Below are positions 1-6,630 of a stretch of DNA of 8,444 bases, piece after piece. A program made the translations under genes and the position numbers. Origin of the DNA: Candidatus Hydrogenedentota bacterium. GTDB taxonomy: Bacteria > Hydrogenedentota > Hydrogenedentia > Hydrogenedentales > SLHB01. Below the pieces are notes generated by a model that worked only from the letters and a program-made list of their open reading frames with translations, had not been told where the DNA came from and ran no database searches. The stretch covers positions 1 through 8,444 of the forward strand of contig JAHDWY010000158.1 of NCBI GenBank assembly GCA_023384315.1. Direction: 5' to 3'. How positions within the stretch are numbered: position 1 is the first letter of the stretch; each line of letters starts with the position of its first letter.

Positions 1-70
1 CGGCAACCGAGGCCAACGCGCTACCTAGTGCAAGTCCGGCGAGCACGCCGATTCGCCAGGATCGAATCAT
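1..70 (-). CDS. N-terminal fragment of a secreted protein (signal peptide only)
   Basis: Reading the minus strand from an ATG at 70-68 gives 23 open codons to the window edge. They start MIRSWRIGVLAGLALGSALA and continue SVA. This is a textbook export signal: a short n-region with two arginines, a Leu/Ala/Gly-rich hydrophobic core, and an Ala-x-Ala-type end (ALA or SVA) for signal peptidase I. A purine-rich GGGAG (plus-strand bases 81-85) lies 10 bases upstream of the ATG, a normal position for a ribosome binding site. The mature protein lies outside the window, so its function cannot be named. It is divergent from the esterase gene, and the 125 bp between them must hold both promoters. That the ORF is real rests on the signal peptide plus the ribosome binding site. 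Confidence 0.7.
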   Translation of the reverse strand, partial: MIRSWRIGVLAGLALGSALASVA

Positions 71-195
71 GCTGCGATTACTCCCTACCTTGAGCGGCAA
101 TTATGGTACCACAAAAGGCACCCACGGAAAGTTCCCTACGCCTTCGGTTGGAATCCGCTATAGTAATGGCCTTGCTGACAGGGAGGCCGTGCGCC
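71..195. promoter_or_regulatory. Divergent intergenic promoter region
   Basis: This gap separates the leftward secreted-protein gene from the rightward esterase gene. For the plus strand, TATAGT at 159-164 matches five of six bases of a -10 box, but no good -35 lies upstream of it. A start near 171 would leave about 25 untranslated bases before the ATG at 196. For the minus strand, CATAAT (plus-strand 100-105) also matches five of six bases, again without a clear -35; transcription would start near 93. Both genes may therefore need an activator or another sigma factor. Between the two boxes lies an imperfect dyad at 115-144: outer arms AAGGC (115-119) and GCCTT (140-144) around an inner GGAA-AG-TTCC (126-135). 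The outer and inner centres differ by one base. It is a candidate regulator site only. Confidence 0.35.
180..186 (+). promoter_or_regulatory. Ribosome binding site that decides the esterase start
   Basis: AGGGAGG ends nine bases before the ATG at 196 and is a strong Shine-Dalgarno match. The two upstream in-frame ATGs, at 166 and 103, have no comparable sequence in front of them. The ATG at 166 would also lie at or upstream of the transcription start predicted from TATAGT (159-164). This favours initiation at 196. The counter-argument is that starting at 166 would add an arginine to the n-region of the signal peptide. Confidence 0.6.
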
Positions 196-2097
196 ATGCT
201 GACATCGCTCATGTTCATTGTCATGACCTCGGGTGCGCCGTTGACGGATTCCGCCCGGGGCCTGGTTACTGACTGGCTGCAAACGCCTGTGTTGGAAAGC
301 GGCACGACCGATCGGGAGATCCGCGACTTCGTGGTCAATCGCGTTCCGCCGGTACAGGTCCCCGCGAGCGCCGAGGAATGGGACGAAACCCAGGCGGCCT
401 TGCGCGAACGAATGTTGGCCGACATCGTGTATCGCGGCGTGCCGAAGGAATGGTACGAGGGGCCGGTACAGGTCGAGTGGGCCGACACCATCGAGACGGA
501 CAAGGGGTATCGCATTCGCAAGCTCCGATACCAGGCCGTGCCGGGCATGTGGATTCCCGCGATGCTCTACGAGCCGGAGAACCTCGCCGAGAAAGCACCG
601 GCCCTGCTCAGTGTGAACGGCCATGTCGGCGATCCGGGAAAGAGTGTGGAGTTCATACAAGCACGATGCATCACGCTCGCGAAACGCGGCGCGCTCGTCC
701 TGCACCCCGAATGGTTGTTCTTCGGCGAACTCGCCGATCCCGGATTTCGTCACAACGATTCGGCCTACCTGAACCAATGCGGCGTGAGCGGTCTTTCAAT
801 CTTCTACCAGGCCATGAAACGAGGTCTGGACGTATTGCTGGAGCATCCGTCGGTCGATCCTGAACGAATTGCCATGACGGGACTTTCCGGCGGCGGTTGG
901 CAGACGATCATTCTGAGTTCGCTGGATACGCGTATTCGCGCCACTGCACCGAACGCGGGATATGTAGGGCTCGCGGTCCGGGCCGACCACAGCCAGGATA
1001 TCGGCGACCTCGAACAGATACCGGTCGATCTCCTGAAAGTAGCGGACTACACGCACTTGACAGCCATGCTGACGCCGCGGCCTGCCTTGTTGATCTACAA
1101 CATCAAGGACGATTGCTGCTTTCAATCGGACCGCGTGTGGCCAAACGTGTACGAACCTATCGCACCGTTCTATGCCTTGTATGACGCGGGCGAGCGTTTC
1201 CAGCGCCACGAAAACATCGATCCCGGCACCCACAACTATGATCTGGACAACCGTCTGGCTTTATACCGGTTCCTGAGTGAACAGTGGGGCCTCGACTGGC
1301 CGGACGAGGAACCCGCGTACGAGGGCGAGGTGCGCACGCTCGAAGAACTCGCCGCCGGCGTACCCGATGGAAACGAAACCTTTCACTCGCTGGCGCGAAA
1401 GACGATGGAGAACCTCCCGGCGTCCCTGTCCCAGGAGCCGGCCGACACGCGTCGCGTTCTTGCCGAAACCGTTCGGTGGAAACCCACGTCGGGAAACGTT
1501 GAACCCGTCGAAGAAGCGGTCAGCGAGGGCGTTTCCCGTGTGCGAGGACAATTGAAGCTGAAGGATTGGACGGTACCCTTCGCCCTATTCGAAACCGACG
1601 ACCCGGCCGCGACGGCCACGACAATTCTGGTTGCGGACGAGGGCAAATCCTCCATGAGCGAAACGGCGATTTCGTTGGTGGGCGCCGGGCAGCGGGTCAT
1701 CGCCGTCGACCTGCTGTACTTCGGTGAATGCGCACCGGGCGGAGGCAGGCAGTCCCAATCCGCAATGTTGATAGACGCCACCGGAGAACGCCTCCTGGGT
1801 GAGCAAGTCAAACAAATGACCGCGCTCATCAACGCCGCGTCGCAAGTCTACGGTGACGTGCCGTTGCACATCCGTGCGGCCGGGACCAACGCGAGCGTGG
1901 TTGCGCTGATCGCGGGCGGCATCATGGGAGACGCGGTCTTCGAAGTTCGCACCTCCGACGGCCTCGAATCGCTAAAGGAATGCCTGGACCAGGGGATTCG
2001 CTACGATGACAAGCCGGCGCTGTTCACGTTCGGAATCATGGAACGCTTCGACATACCGCAACTGCGGGGATTCTGCTCGGCATTCGTGCCCGAGTAG
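196..2097 (+). CDS. Secreted tandem alpha/beta hydrolase, acetyl-xylan-esterase-like
   Basis: This 633-residue protein (from ATG 196) opens with a hydrophobic MLTSLMFIVMTSGA stretch that looks like an export signal, though without an arginine or lysine in its n-region. Residues about 100-370 form an alpha/beta hydrolase domain. It has NGHVG (141-145) before the first helix, the nucleophile elbow GLSGGGWQT with Ser231, an acidic NIKDD loop (Asp305/306) and DPGTHNYD with His346: a complete Ser-Asp-His triad. The NGHVG, SGGGWQT and PGTHN pattern resembles a group usually annotated acetyl xylan esterase or prolyl-oligopeptidase-like hydrolase in Planctomycetes; that match is from memory. The likely reaction is removal of ester groups from a polysaccharide or related ester outside the cytoplasm; the substrate is unknown. 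Residues about 470-633 look like a second hydrolase fold. LLYFGE (506-511) repeats WLFFGE (173-178) of the first domain, but the elbow reads G-T-N-A-S (563-567) with Asn565 where serine should be, so it is probably inactive. An 86-bp gap to the beta-helix gene suggests one operon. The alternative start at 166 gives ten more residues. Confidence 0.85.
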   Translation: MLTSLMFIVMTSGAPLTDSARGLVTDWLQTPVLESGTTDREIRDFVVNRVPPVQVPASAEEWDETQAALRERMLADIVYRGVPKEWYEGPVQVEWADTIETDKGYRIRKLRYQAVPGMWIPAMLYEPENLAEKAPALLSVNGHVGDPGKSVEFIQARCITLAKRGALVLHPEWLFFGELADPGFRHNDSAYLNQCGVSGLSIFYQAMKRGLDVLLEHPSVDPERIAMTGLSGGGWQTIILSSLDTRIRATAPNAGYVGLAVRADHSQDIGDLEQIPVDLLKVADYTHLTAMLTPRPALLIYNIKDDCCFQSDRVWPNVYEPIAPFYALYDAGERFQRHENIDPGTHNYDLDNRLALYRFLSEQWGLDWPDEEPAYEGEVRTLEELAAGVPDGNETFHSLARKTMENLPASLSQEPADTRRVLAETVRWKPTSGNVEPVEEAVSEGVSRVRGQLKLKDWTVPFALFETDDPAATATTILVADEGKSSMSETAISLVGAGQRVIAVDLLYFGECAPGGGRQSQSAMLIDATGERLLGEQVKQMTALINAASQVYGDVPLHIRAAGTNASVVALIAGGIMGDAVFEVRTSDGLESLKECLDQGIRYDDKPALFTFGIMERFDIPQLRGFCSAFVPE

Positions 2098-2100
2098 CGG

Positions 2101-2137
2101 CGAATCGGACTCCAAAGTGCACGCACATCGCGATTCG
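2101..2137. repeat. Inverted repeat in the esterase/beta-helix gap
   Basis: CGAATCG (2101-2107) and CGATTCG (2131-2137) are perfect 7-base complements separated by 23 bases, starting three bases after the esterase stop. In RNA this could form a stem with a large loop, but no T-run follows directly (the nearest TTTT is at 2149-2152), so it is not a convincing intrinsic terminator. The rest of the 86-bp gap shows no good promoter, so cotranscription of the flanking genes remains the simplest reading. The repeat may be a processing site, a weak attenuator or chance. Confidence 0.3.
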
Positions 2138-2183
2138 ACCATACTGGGTTTTCCATCACAGAATCATTCGGCGGAGAATCACG

Positions 2184-3551
2184 ATGCATATGCGAAAGTC
2201 ATTTTCTCTCATAGCCGCAATGCTGTGTTTCGCGGCCTTCCTGCCGAGTTTCGCGGAAGCGGTCGCGAACGCACCGAATCCCGAGGCGATCGAGGCAGTT
2301 ATCTCCGGCTCGCGAGCTGACGCCAACGCGGCGTGGTGGGGATTCCATCCCGAGGATTCAACCGAGGCCATTCAATCGGCAATCGATTCGGGCGCGGCAA
2401 CAGTGACGATTCCGTACATGGGCCAACCGTGGATCGTCCGGCCCATTACCCTGCGCAGCAACCTGGAACTGATTCTGGAGCCGGGCGTGCTAGTCCTTGC
2501 GAAGAAGGACGAATTCCACGGGCGCGGCGACTCACTGTTTCGCGCGACGGACATGACGGACATCACGATCCGCGGTTACGGCGCCACTTTGCGCATGCGC
2601 AAGAAGGACTATCAGAGCGAAGCGTACGAACGCGCGGAATGGCGGATGGGCGTCGCCATCGTAGGGTGCAAGCGCGTCACGATCAAGGGCCTGCGGGTCG
2701 AAAGTTCGGGGGGCGACGGATTCTACGTCGGTTCCAGCGGCAAGAATCGCTGGAGTGAAGATGTCACCATTCGCGACTGCGTCAGCCATGATAATCACCG
2801 GCAAGGCCTGAGCGTCATCAGTGCGCAAAACCTGCTCGTGGAGAATTGTGTCTTCTCCGGCACGAGCGGGACCCCGCCGGAGGCCGGGATCGATCTGGAA
2901 CCGGACAGCGCGGACGAACGGCTCGTGAACTGCGTCGTCCGCAATTGCGTGTTCGAGAACAACAGTGGTCATCAGGTTCTCGTCTACCTCAAACCGCTCA
3001 CCAGCGAGAGCGAACCCGTATCCATCCGGTTCGAGAACTGCCATTCGCGCATGGGCGATCCCGGGATGACGCTCGACGATTTCACGGACATGAACCAGCG
3101 CGGGTGGTCCGGCATGAGCGTGGGCGCCGTGGGCGACAACGGTCCGCAGGGCAGCATCGAATTCATCAACTGCACCTCCGAGAGCACCGGGAAGGAAGGC
3201 GCGAAAATCTTCGACAAGTCCGCGAAGGGCGCGCGCGTCCGCTTCGTAAATTGCAGTTGGACGCGACCCTGGGTGTCGGCGTTCCGCGAGTATGGCGGGC
3301 TGCGCGTTCCAGTTCTGCTGCATCTCCGGCGGCCGGAGATCACGCAGAATCTGGGCGGCGTTAATTTTGTGAACTGCCACGTCTACGACTCGGCGGCGCG
3401 TCCCGCAGTTGCCGCGTGGAACGACGCGGGCGCGGCGCAGATCCACGACGTGACGGGGACAATTGTGGTGCACAATCCCGCGGGGGCACGTACGCATCTC
3501 GGTGTCGAACCTCAAAACGTGTCGCTCGCCGTGGAGACGTTGGGGGACTAG
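2184..3551 (+). CDS. Secreted right-handed parallel beta-helix protein (pectate-lyase-like fold)
   Basis: This is a 455-residue protein. The ATG at 2184 follows CGGAGA (2172-2177) by six bases; an ATG at 2190 is a near-equivalent alternative. Residues 1-26 are a signal peptide: MHMRKSF, a hydrophobic core to about residue 22, and FAEA as the likely cleavage site. Residues about 50-110 resemble the N-terminal cap of polysaccharide-lyase/GH28-type helices (DSTEAIQSAIDSGAATVTIP, then RSNLELILEPGVLVLA). From about 110 to 400 the protein consists of short beta-helix coils with repeated IRDC, [VF]xNC and FVNC motifs, with cysteines at 199, 222, 255, 286, 330, 357 and 398. A conserved-looking GIDLEPDS lies near residue 235. 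The fold call is firm; the activity is not. Such proteins are lyases, hydrolases, epimerases or pure binding proteins, and no catalytic set can be assigned by eye. Following a probable carbohydrate esterase by 86 bp, a role in breaking or binding an acylated polysaccharide is plausible. Its stop overlaps that of the convergent sensor gene. Confidence 0.87.
   Translation: MHMRKSFSLIAAMLCFAAFLPSFAEAVANAPNPEAIEAVISGSRADANAAWWGFHPEDSTEAIQSAIDSGAATVTIPYMGQPWIVRPITLRSNLELILEPGVLVLAKKDEFHGRGDSLFRATDMTDITIRGYGATLRMRKKDYQSEAYERAEWRMGVAIVGCKRVTIKGLRVESSGGDGFYVGSSGKNRWSEDVTIRDCVSHDNHRQGLSVISAQNLLVENCVFSGTSGTPPEAGIDLEPDSADERLVNCVVRNCVFENNSGHQVLVYLKPLTSESEPVSIRFENCHSRMGDPGMTLDDFTDMNQRGWSGMSVGAVGDNGPQGSIEFINCTSESTGKEGAKIFDKSAKGARVRFVNCSWTRPWVSAFREYGGLRVPVLLHLRRPEITQNLGGVNFVNCHVYDSAARPAVAAWNDAGAAQIHDVTGTIVVHNPAGARTHLGVEPQNVSLAVETLGD
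3548..3551. other. Shared CTAG: overlapping stop codons of two convergent genes
   Basis: The plus-strand beta-helix gene ends with TAG at 3549-3551. The minus-strand sensor gene ends with TAG read from 3550 to 3548. The palindrome CTAG therefore supplies both stops, and the genes overlap tail to tail by four bases. There is no intergenic space for a terminator, so each transcript must run into the coding region of the other. Confidence 0.95.
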
Positions 3552-6445
3552 GTGTCCTTTCCTTCGTCTGCGCCGGGCTCGTCCGCAAGGTAATCGATGC
3601 CGTAGATCTGTTTCGCACAATCGGGACAGATCGCGTGGGAGAACTCGGCCTCGGAACGCGCTTTGATGAAGGTCTCCAACTGATTCCAGTATCCGCTGTC
3701 GTCGCGAATGCGTTTGCAAGACGAGCAGATGGGGATGAGTCCCCGCAAGGTCTTGATGTGCGCCAGCGCGTCCCGCAATTCCGCGATTAATCGTTCGCGC
3801 TCGGTCTGGATCCGTTTGCGCTCCGTTATGTCCTGCAAGATTCCACGTATGATGACGTCGCCGGTCAGACTGTCCTTTGTCAATTCACCCCGTTGATGAA
3901 TGAACCGTTCATCCCCGTCGGGCCGGAGGATTCGGTGGTCGAAATCAAGGGGTGCGCCGGTTGCCAGGGCCTCGCGAACGGCGTCATCCAGCGTGGTTAG
4001 GTCTTCGGGGTGGATTGTGTCCCGAATGTCGGACACAGCAGGCGTCCGCCGAACGGACGGCCATCCCAAAATCCTCGACACCTGCGGGCTGCACACCATC
4101 GTATTGCGTGTGACGTTCCACTCCCAGTTGCCAACGAGGGCGATTCGCTGGGCCTCACCCAGGCTGGCTTCGCTTTTGCGCAGGCTGCGTTCCGAATCCT
4201 GAAGCCGGCGCTGCTTAAGATAGAGAGAAATCAACGACGCCAGAACGAGTGCGATCAGGGTGCTGACGGGAATGACGAATCCCAGCCGCGCATAGAACGG
4301 AGGTTCGACGATCACGCTGAAAACCGATGGGGTAGCGTCGAAATTCCGGTCCTCATCCGTTGCACGGACTTCTAACTGATACTCGCCCGCGGGAAGACCG
4401 GAGACGACAGCCACACTCGATGTCTGGACCGGCCCCCACGGAGTCTCCGGCCCGGATGGCGCAATGACCCGCCAGGAATAGGCAATGTCGCGGGGGAGCG
4501 TGCGGTGCCACGCGTCCGTCCCGCTGAAAGAAAAAATGCCCGTACCACCTGCAGCGATGGTCTCCGTCGCAGCCGTCACTGTCGTGTCCGGAGCAGACTG
4601 CTCGGGCGCATAGCGGAGAATCCCGCTGCGATCCGACGCAAGCCAGATAGTGCCGGCGGGATGCTCGGCAAAGGTCACGCCCGATGCATTTGGAAGGCCA
4701 TGGCGGTGTCCGAAGTAGATCCAGCGCCCGTCTTTGAAAGACGACACACCCTTGCGCCGGTATGCCACCCAGACGGTCCCATCGGACGCCTCGAAGATTT
4801 GGGAGACGTGATCGCTGACCAAGCCATTGCTACGGGTGATGTGGGTCGTCGCGTTGCCGTCGTATACGACGATCCCATTGCCGTAGGTGCCAAACCAGAC
4901 TTTTCCGTCGCTCATGCAGCGAACGGCCGTGAAGTGTCCTCCCTGCGGCAAATGCGCGAAGGGGCGGAGGGGCCGGACCTGCCCATCTTTCCAGATGTTG
5001 ATGCCCGACTCATAGCACACGTAGGCGGTACTGTCGTTCGCGATGTCGATGTCGTACGCCCAACTTTCGCGGGTGTCGGCGTGACGCCTCAGGGGCTGCC
5101 ACTTGCCGCCTTCAAGGATAAAGATGCCCTTGCTGCCCAGGAGCCAGGGTTTGTCATCGAGGCCCCATTCTACTCGGATGGTCTGCATACCCGGCGGGAT
5201 TGGCGCAACCTCGACGACGTCGCCAGTGTCTACACGAAAACTGATGGCATCCAGGTCGCAAAGCGCCCAAATCAGACCGTCGCGAGGGGTGGAGAACCAC
5301 TTGGGACGAAAGCGATCGTGTTGCACCGGCGCGGTGGCTGACCACTGGCCATCCTCGAAACGGATCAGGTTTCCCTCGCTGTCGGCACTGAGCGGGGGAA
5401 CATCCAAATCCGCGAACAGCGGCGTAGCCCGAATGGGTATCCCGTCGCCGGTCCGCGCGTGTGTCGCCCAGATTGGCACCGTTCCTCGCACGAGGCCCTC
5501 GCGGGTTCCGACCCAGGGAGTGCCCGTATTCCCACAAAGCAGCGCTGAAACCTCGGGATCCCCGATGTCCGGCCCCATATCCAATTTGCGCCAGCCAGCC
5601 GCGTCAAGTGCCCATACGCCGCGATCCGTTCCAACGAGAACATCGCCGGATTCCGACTCGGCGACGACGCGAACGGGGGTGGCAATGGTGTCGATGAATT
5701 CCCATCGGTTGGCCGAGTGCAGCGCCAGGACTTCACCGCCGGCACCCCAGATTCGCCCGGCGCTATCCTGGTAGAGGGAATTGACCGTAGCCGTGAGTCC
5801 CTGATCTGGGCCGTGTTCGCGCCACACGCCCTCGTTGAATTGGAATACGCTGCCGTCGTGCATGGCAAGCCAGATGCTCCCATCCGCCGCCTGCATCACG
5901 TCGTCGACGCCTTCCGGCGAAGGGATTTCGGGGTAGCCGACGAAAACCCATTCATCGGGAGCGCCGGTGTGGCCGGGTAGACCTAGCGGATGATCGCCGA
6001 GAGCCATCACCCCACCGGACGCCAGGCCGAAACAGATCACCCCTGACTGGAGCACGGCAGAACATCGGATCGAGTTGGACGGCAATGCCGGTGTCGTGAC
6101 CGTCGTGTACGCGCGGATGGCATCTCCGAAGATATGCGCGAGACCGTCGGCGCCGCCCACCCAAAGGCCGCCATCCGCGTCGGGCGCAAAACAACGAACC
6201 CAATCGCTTGGGAGTCCGTTTGCCGAGGTGAACGTCCGCGATTCGGTGCCATCGATACGGCAGACGCCTTTGCCCCAAACCGCAACCCAAAGCGTGCCGG
6301 AGGGGTCTTCGTAGAGGTCCGTGATGCGGTCATCGGCCACGGAAAGGGGGGACCGATAGACGCGGAAGGAATATTGTTCAGCAGCCCCCAAGGAGGCGCA
6401 AAAACAACTGACAATGCCCAAAGCAATCAAACTGCGCAAATGCAC
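3548..6445 (-). CDS. Kinase-less transmembrane sensor: beta-propellers, Y_Y_Y-like domain, PAS, Cys4 tail
   Basis: This is a 965-residue protein counted from a GTG at 6445-6443. A signal peptide covers residues 1 to about 23 (MHLRSLIALGIVSCFCASLG, then AAEQ; IVSC could also be read as a lipobox). Residues about 24-615 carry some fourteen W/V-rich blade motifs such as GTLWVAVWGKG, GGLWVGGADG and GTIWLASDRSG, which fits two seven-bladed two-component-regulator propellers. Residues about 619-716 resemble the Y_Y_Y domain (LPAGEYQLEVRATDED). A transmembrane helix follows at 721-743, then a linker, a PAS domain at about 768-877 (VGNWEWN to LQDITERK), and a coiled-coil segment. The C-terminal tail has ICSSCKRIRDD...GYW, then EFSHAICPDC, with Cys907, 910, 940 and 943, probably a zinc site. 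There is no HisKA/HATPase, receiver, GGDEF or DNA-binding domain. The role is inferred: extracytoplasmic ligand sensing with an unknown output. GTG is preferred because it directly precedes the signal peptide and because the promoter (6546-6574) lies inside the open frame that extends up to 6646. The ribosome binding site is weak (AAGG ten bases upstream). Confidence 0.85.
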   Translation of the reverse strand: MHLRSLIALGIVSCFCASLGAAEQYSFRVYRSPLSVADDRITDLYEDPSGTLWVAVWGKGVCRIDGTESRTFTSANGLPSDWVRCFAPDADGGLWVGGADGLAHIFGDAIRAYTTVTTPALPSNSIRCSAVLQSGVICFGLASGGVMALGDHPLGLPGHTGAPDEWVFVGYPEIPSPEGVDDVMQAADGSIWLAMHDGSVFQFNEGVWREHGPDQGLTATVNSLYQDSAGRIWGAGGEVLALHSANRWEFIDTIATPVRVVAESESGDVLVGTDRGVWALDAAGWRKLDMGPDIGDPEVSALLCGNTGTPWVGTREGLVRGTVPIWATHARTGDGIPIRATPLFADLDVPPLSADSEGNLIRFEDGQWSATAPVQHDRFRPKWFSTPRDGLIWALCDLDAISFRVDTGDVVEVAPIPPGMQTIRVEWGLDDKPWLLGSKGIFILEGGKWQPLRRHADTRESWAYDIDIANDSTAYVCYESGINIWKDGQVRPLRPFAHLPQGGHFTAVRCMSDGKVWFGTYGNGIVVYDGNATTHITRSNGLVSDHVSQIFEASDGTVWVAYRRKGVSSFKDGRWIYFGHRHGLPNASGVTFAEHPAGTIWLASDRSGILRYAPEQSAPDTTVTAATETIAAGGTGIFSFSGTDAWHRTLPRDIAYSWRVIAPSGPETPWGPVQTSSVAVVSGLPAGEYQLEVRATDEDRNFDATPSVFSVIVEPPFYARLGFVIPVSTLIALVLASLISLYLKQRRLQDSERSLRKSEASLGEAQRIALVGNWEWNVTRNTMVCSPQVSRILGWPSVRRTPAVSDIRDTIHPEDLTTLDDAVREALATGAPLDFDHRILRPDGDERFIHQRGELTKDSLTGDVIIRGILQDITERKRIQTERERLIAELRDALAHIKTLRGLIPICSSCKRIRDDSGYWNQLETFIKARSEAEFSHAICPDCAKQIYGIDYLADEPGADEGKDT

Positions 6446-6516
6446 TTCGGCTCTGCCTTTGGCCGGTTCGCTAGCCGGAATCTTCCCGTTTGGGAGTGAG
6501 ACAGCAAAGTTGACCT

Positions 6517-6538
6517 TTAGTGCGACTGTACGCACTAA
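6517..6538. promoter_or_regulatory. Perfect inverted repeat, candidate operator for the sensor promoter
   Basis: TTAGTGCG (6517-6524), six bases, then CGCACTAA (6531-6538): a perfect 8+8 bp dyad. It begins at or just after the transcription start predicted near 6539 for the sensor promoter on the minus strand, the position expected for a repressor operator. The 22-bp size suits a TetR-, GntR- or LysR-type dimer. Alternatively the sensor mRNA would begin with an 8-bp hairpin and a 6-base loop. On the plus strand TTGACC (6510-6515) abuts the repeat and matches five of six -35 bases, but no good -10 follows it. No regulator gene is visible in the window. Confidence 0.55.
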
Positions 6539-6545
6539 CGGTGGA

Positions 6546-6574
6546 ATTCTATATCGCGCAAGGTGTTGCGTCAA
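6546..6574 (-). promoter_or_regulatory. Sigma70-type promoter of the sensor gene
   Basis: On the minus strand, TTGACG (plus-strand 6574-6569) and TAGAAT (6551-6546) are separated by exactly 17 bases. Each hexamer matches five of six consensus bases, making this the best promoter in the window. Predicted initiation near 6539 gives a leader of about 94 bases to the GTG at 6445. A second dyad, CGCAA-GGTG-TTGCG (6557-6570), fills most of the spacer and touches the -35 box; it could be a regulator site or chance. Confidence 0.6.
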
Positions 6575-6600
6575 ACTTCGCCCGATTGCCGAGGGAAAAG

Positions 6601-6630
6601 TTGGCGCGAATCCTCGCCGAATGCTAGGGT
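6601..6630 (+). promoter_or_regulatory. Possible promoter for the acylase gene
   Basis: TTGGCG (6601-6606) is followed after 18 bases by TAGGGT (6625-6630), which is preceded by TGC as an extended -10 element. The -35 matches four of six bases and the -10 only three of six, so the call depends on the extended -10. Initiation near 6637 would give a leader of about 64 bases. That leader contains a small hairpin (CCTCG-AGTC-CGAGG, 6647-6660) and a short palindrome (TTTCG-G-CGAAA, 6672-6682) just before the ribosome binding site. The promoter could instead lie farther left, near 6550. Confidence 0.3.

Noticed and set aside
71..195. Small gene from a 67-codon plus-strand frame starting at 69
   Set aside because: It overlaps the divergent promoter region and the esterase start in another frame, and has no ribosome binding site or recognisable content.
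2098..2183. Intrinsic terminator after the esterase gene
   Set aside because: The 7-bp stem has a 23-base loop and no adjacent T-run.
2532..3719. 395-codon open frame on the minus strand antisense to the beta-helix gene
   Set aside because: It is a GC-rich shadow: the protein is Arg/His/Ala-rich, shows no recognisable domain or signal peptide, and would overlap both the beta-helix gene and the end of the sensor gene, which have clear family features.
4505..5341. 278-codon open frame on the plus strand inside the sensor gene
   Set aside because: It lies opposite the propeller region whose blade motifs are clear in the minus frame; no ribosome binding site or domain is seen.
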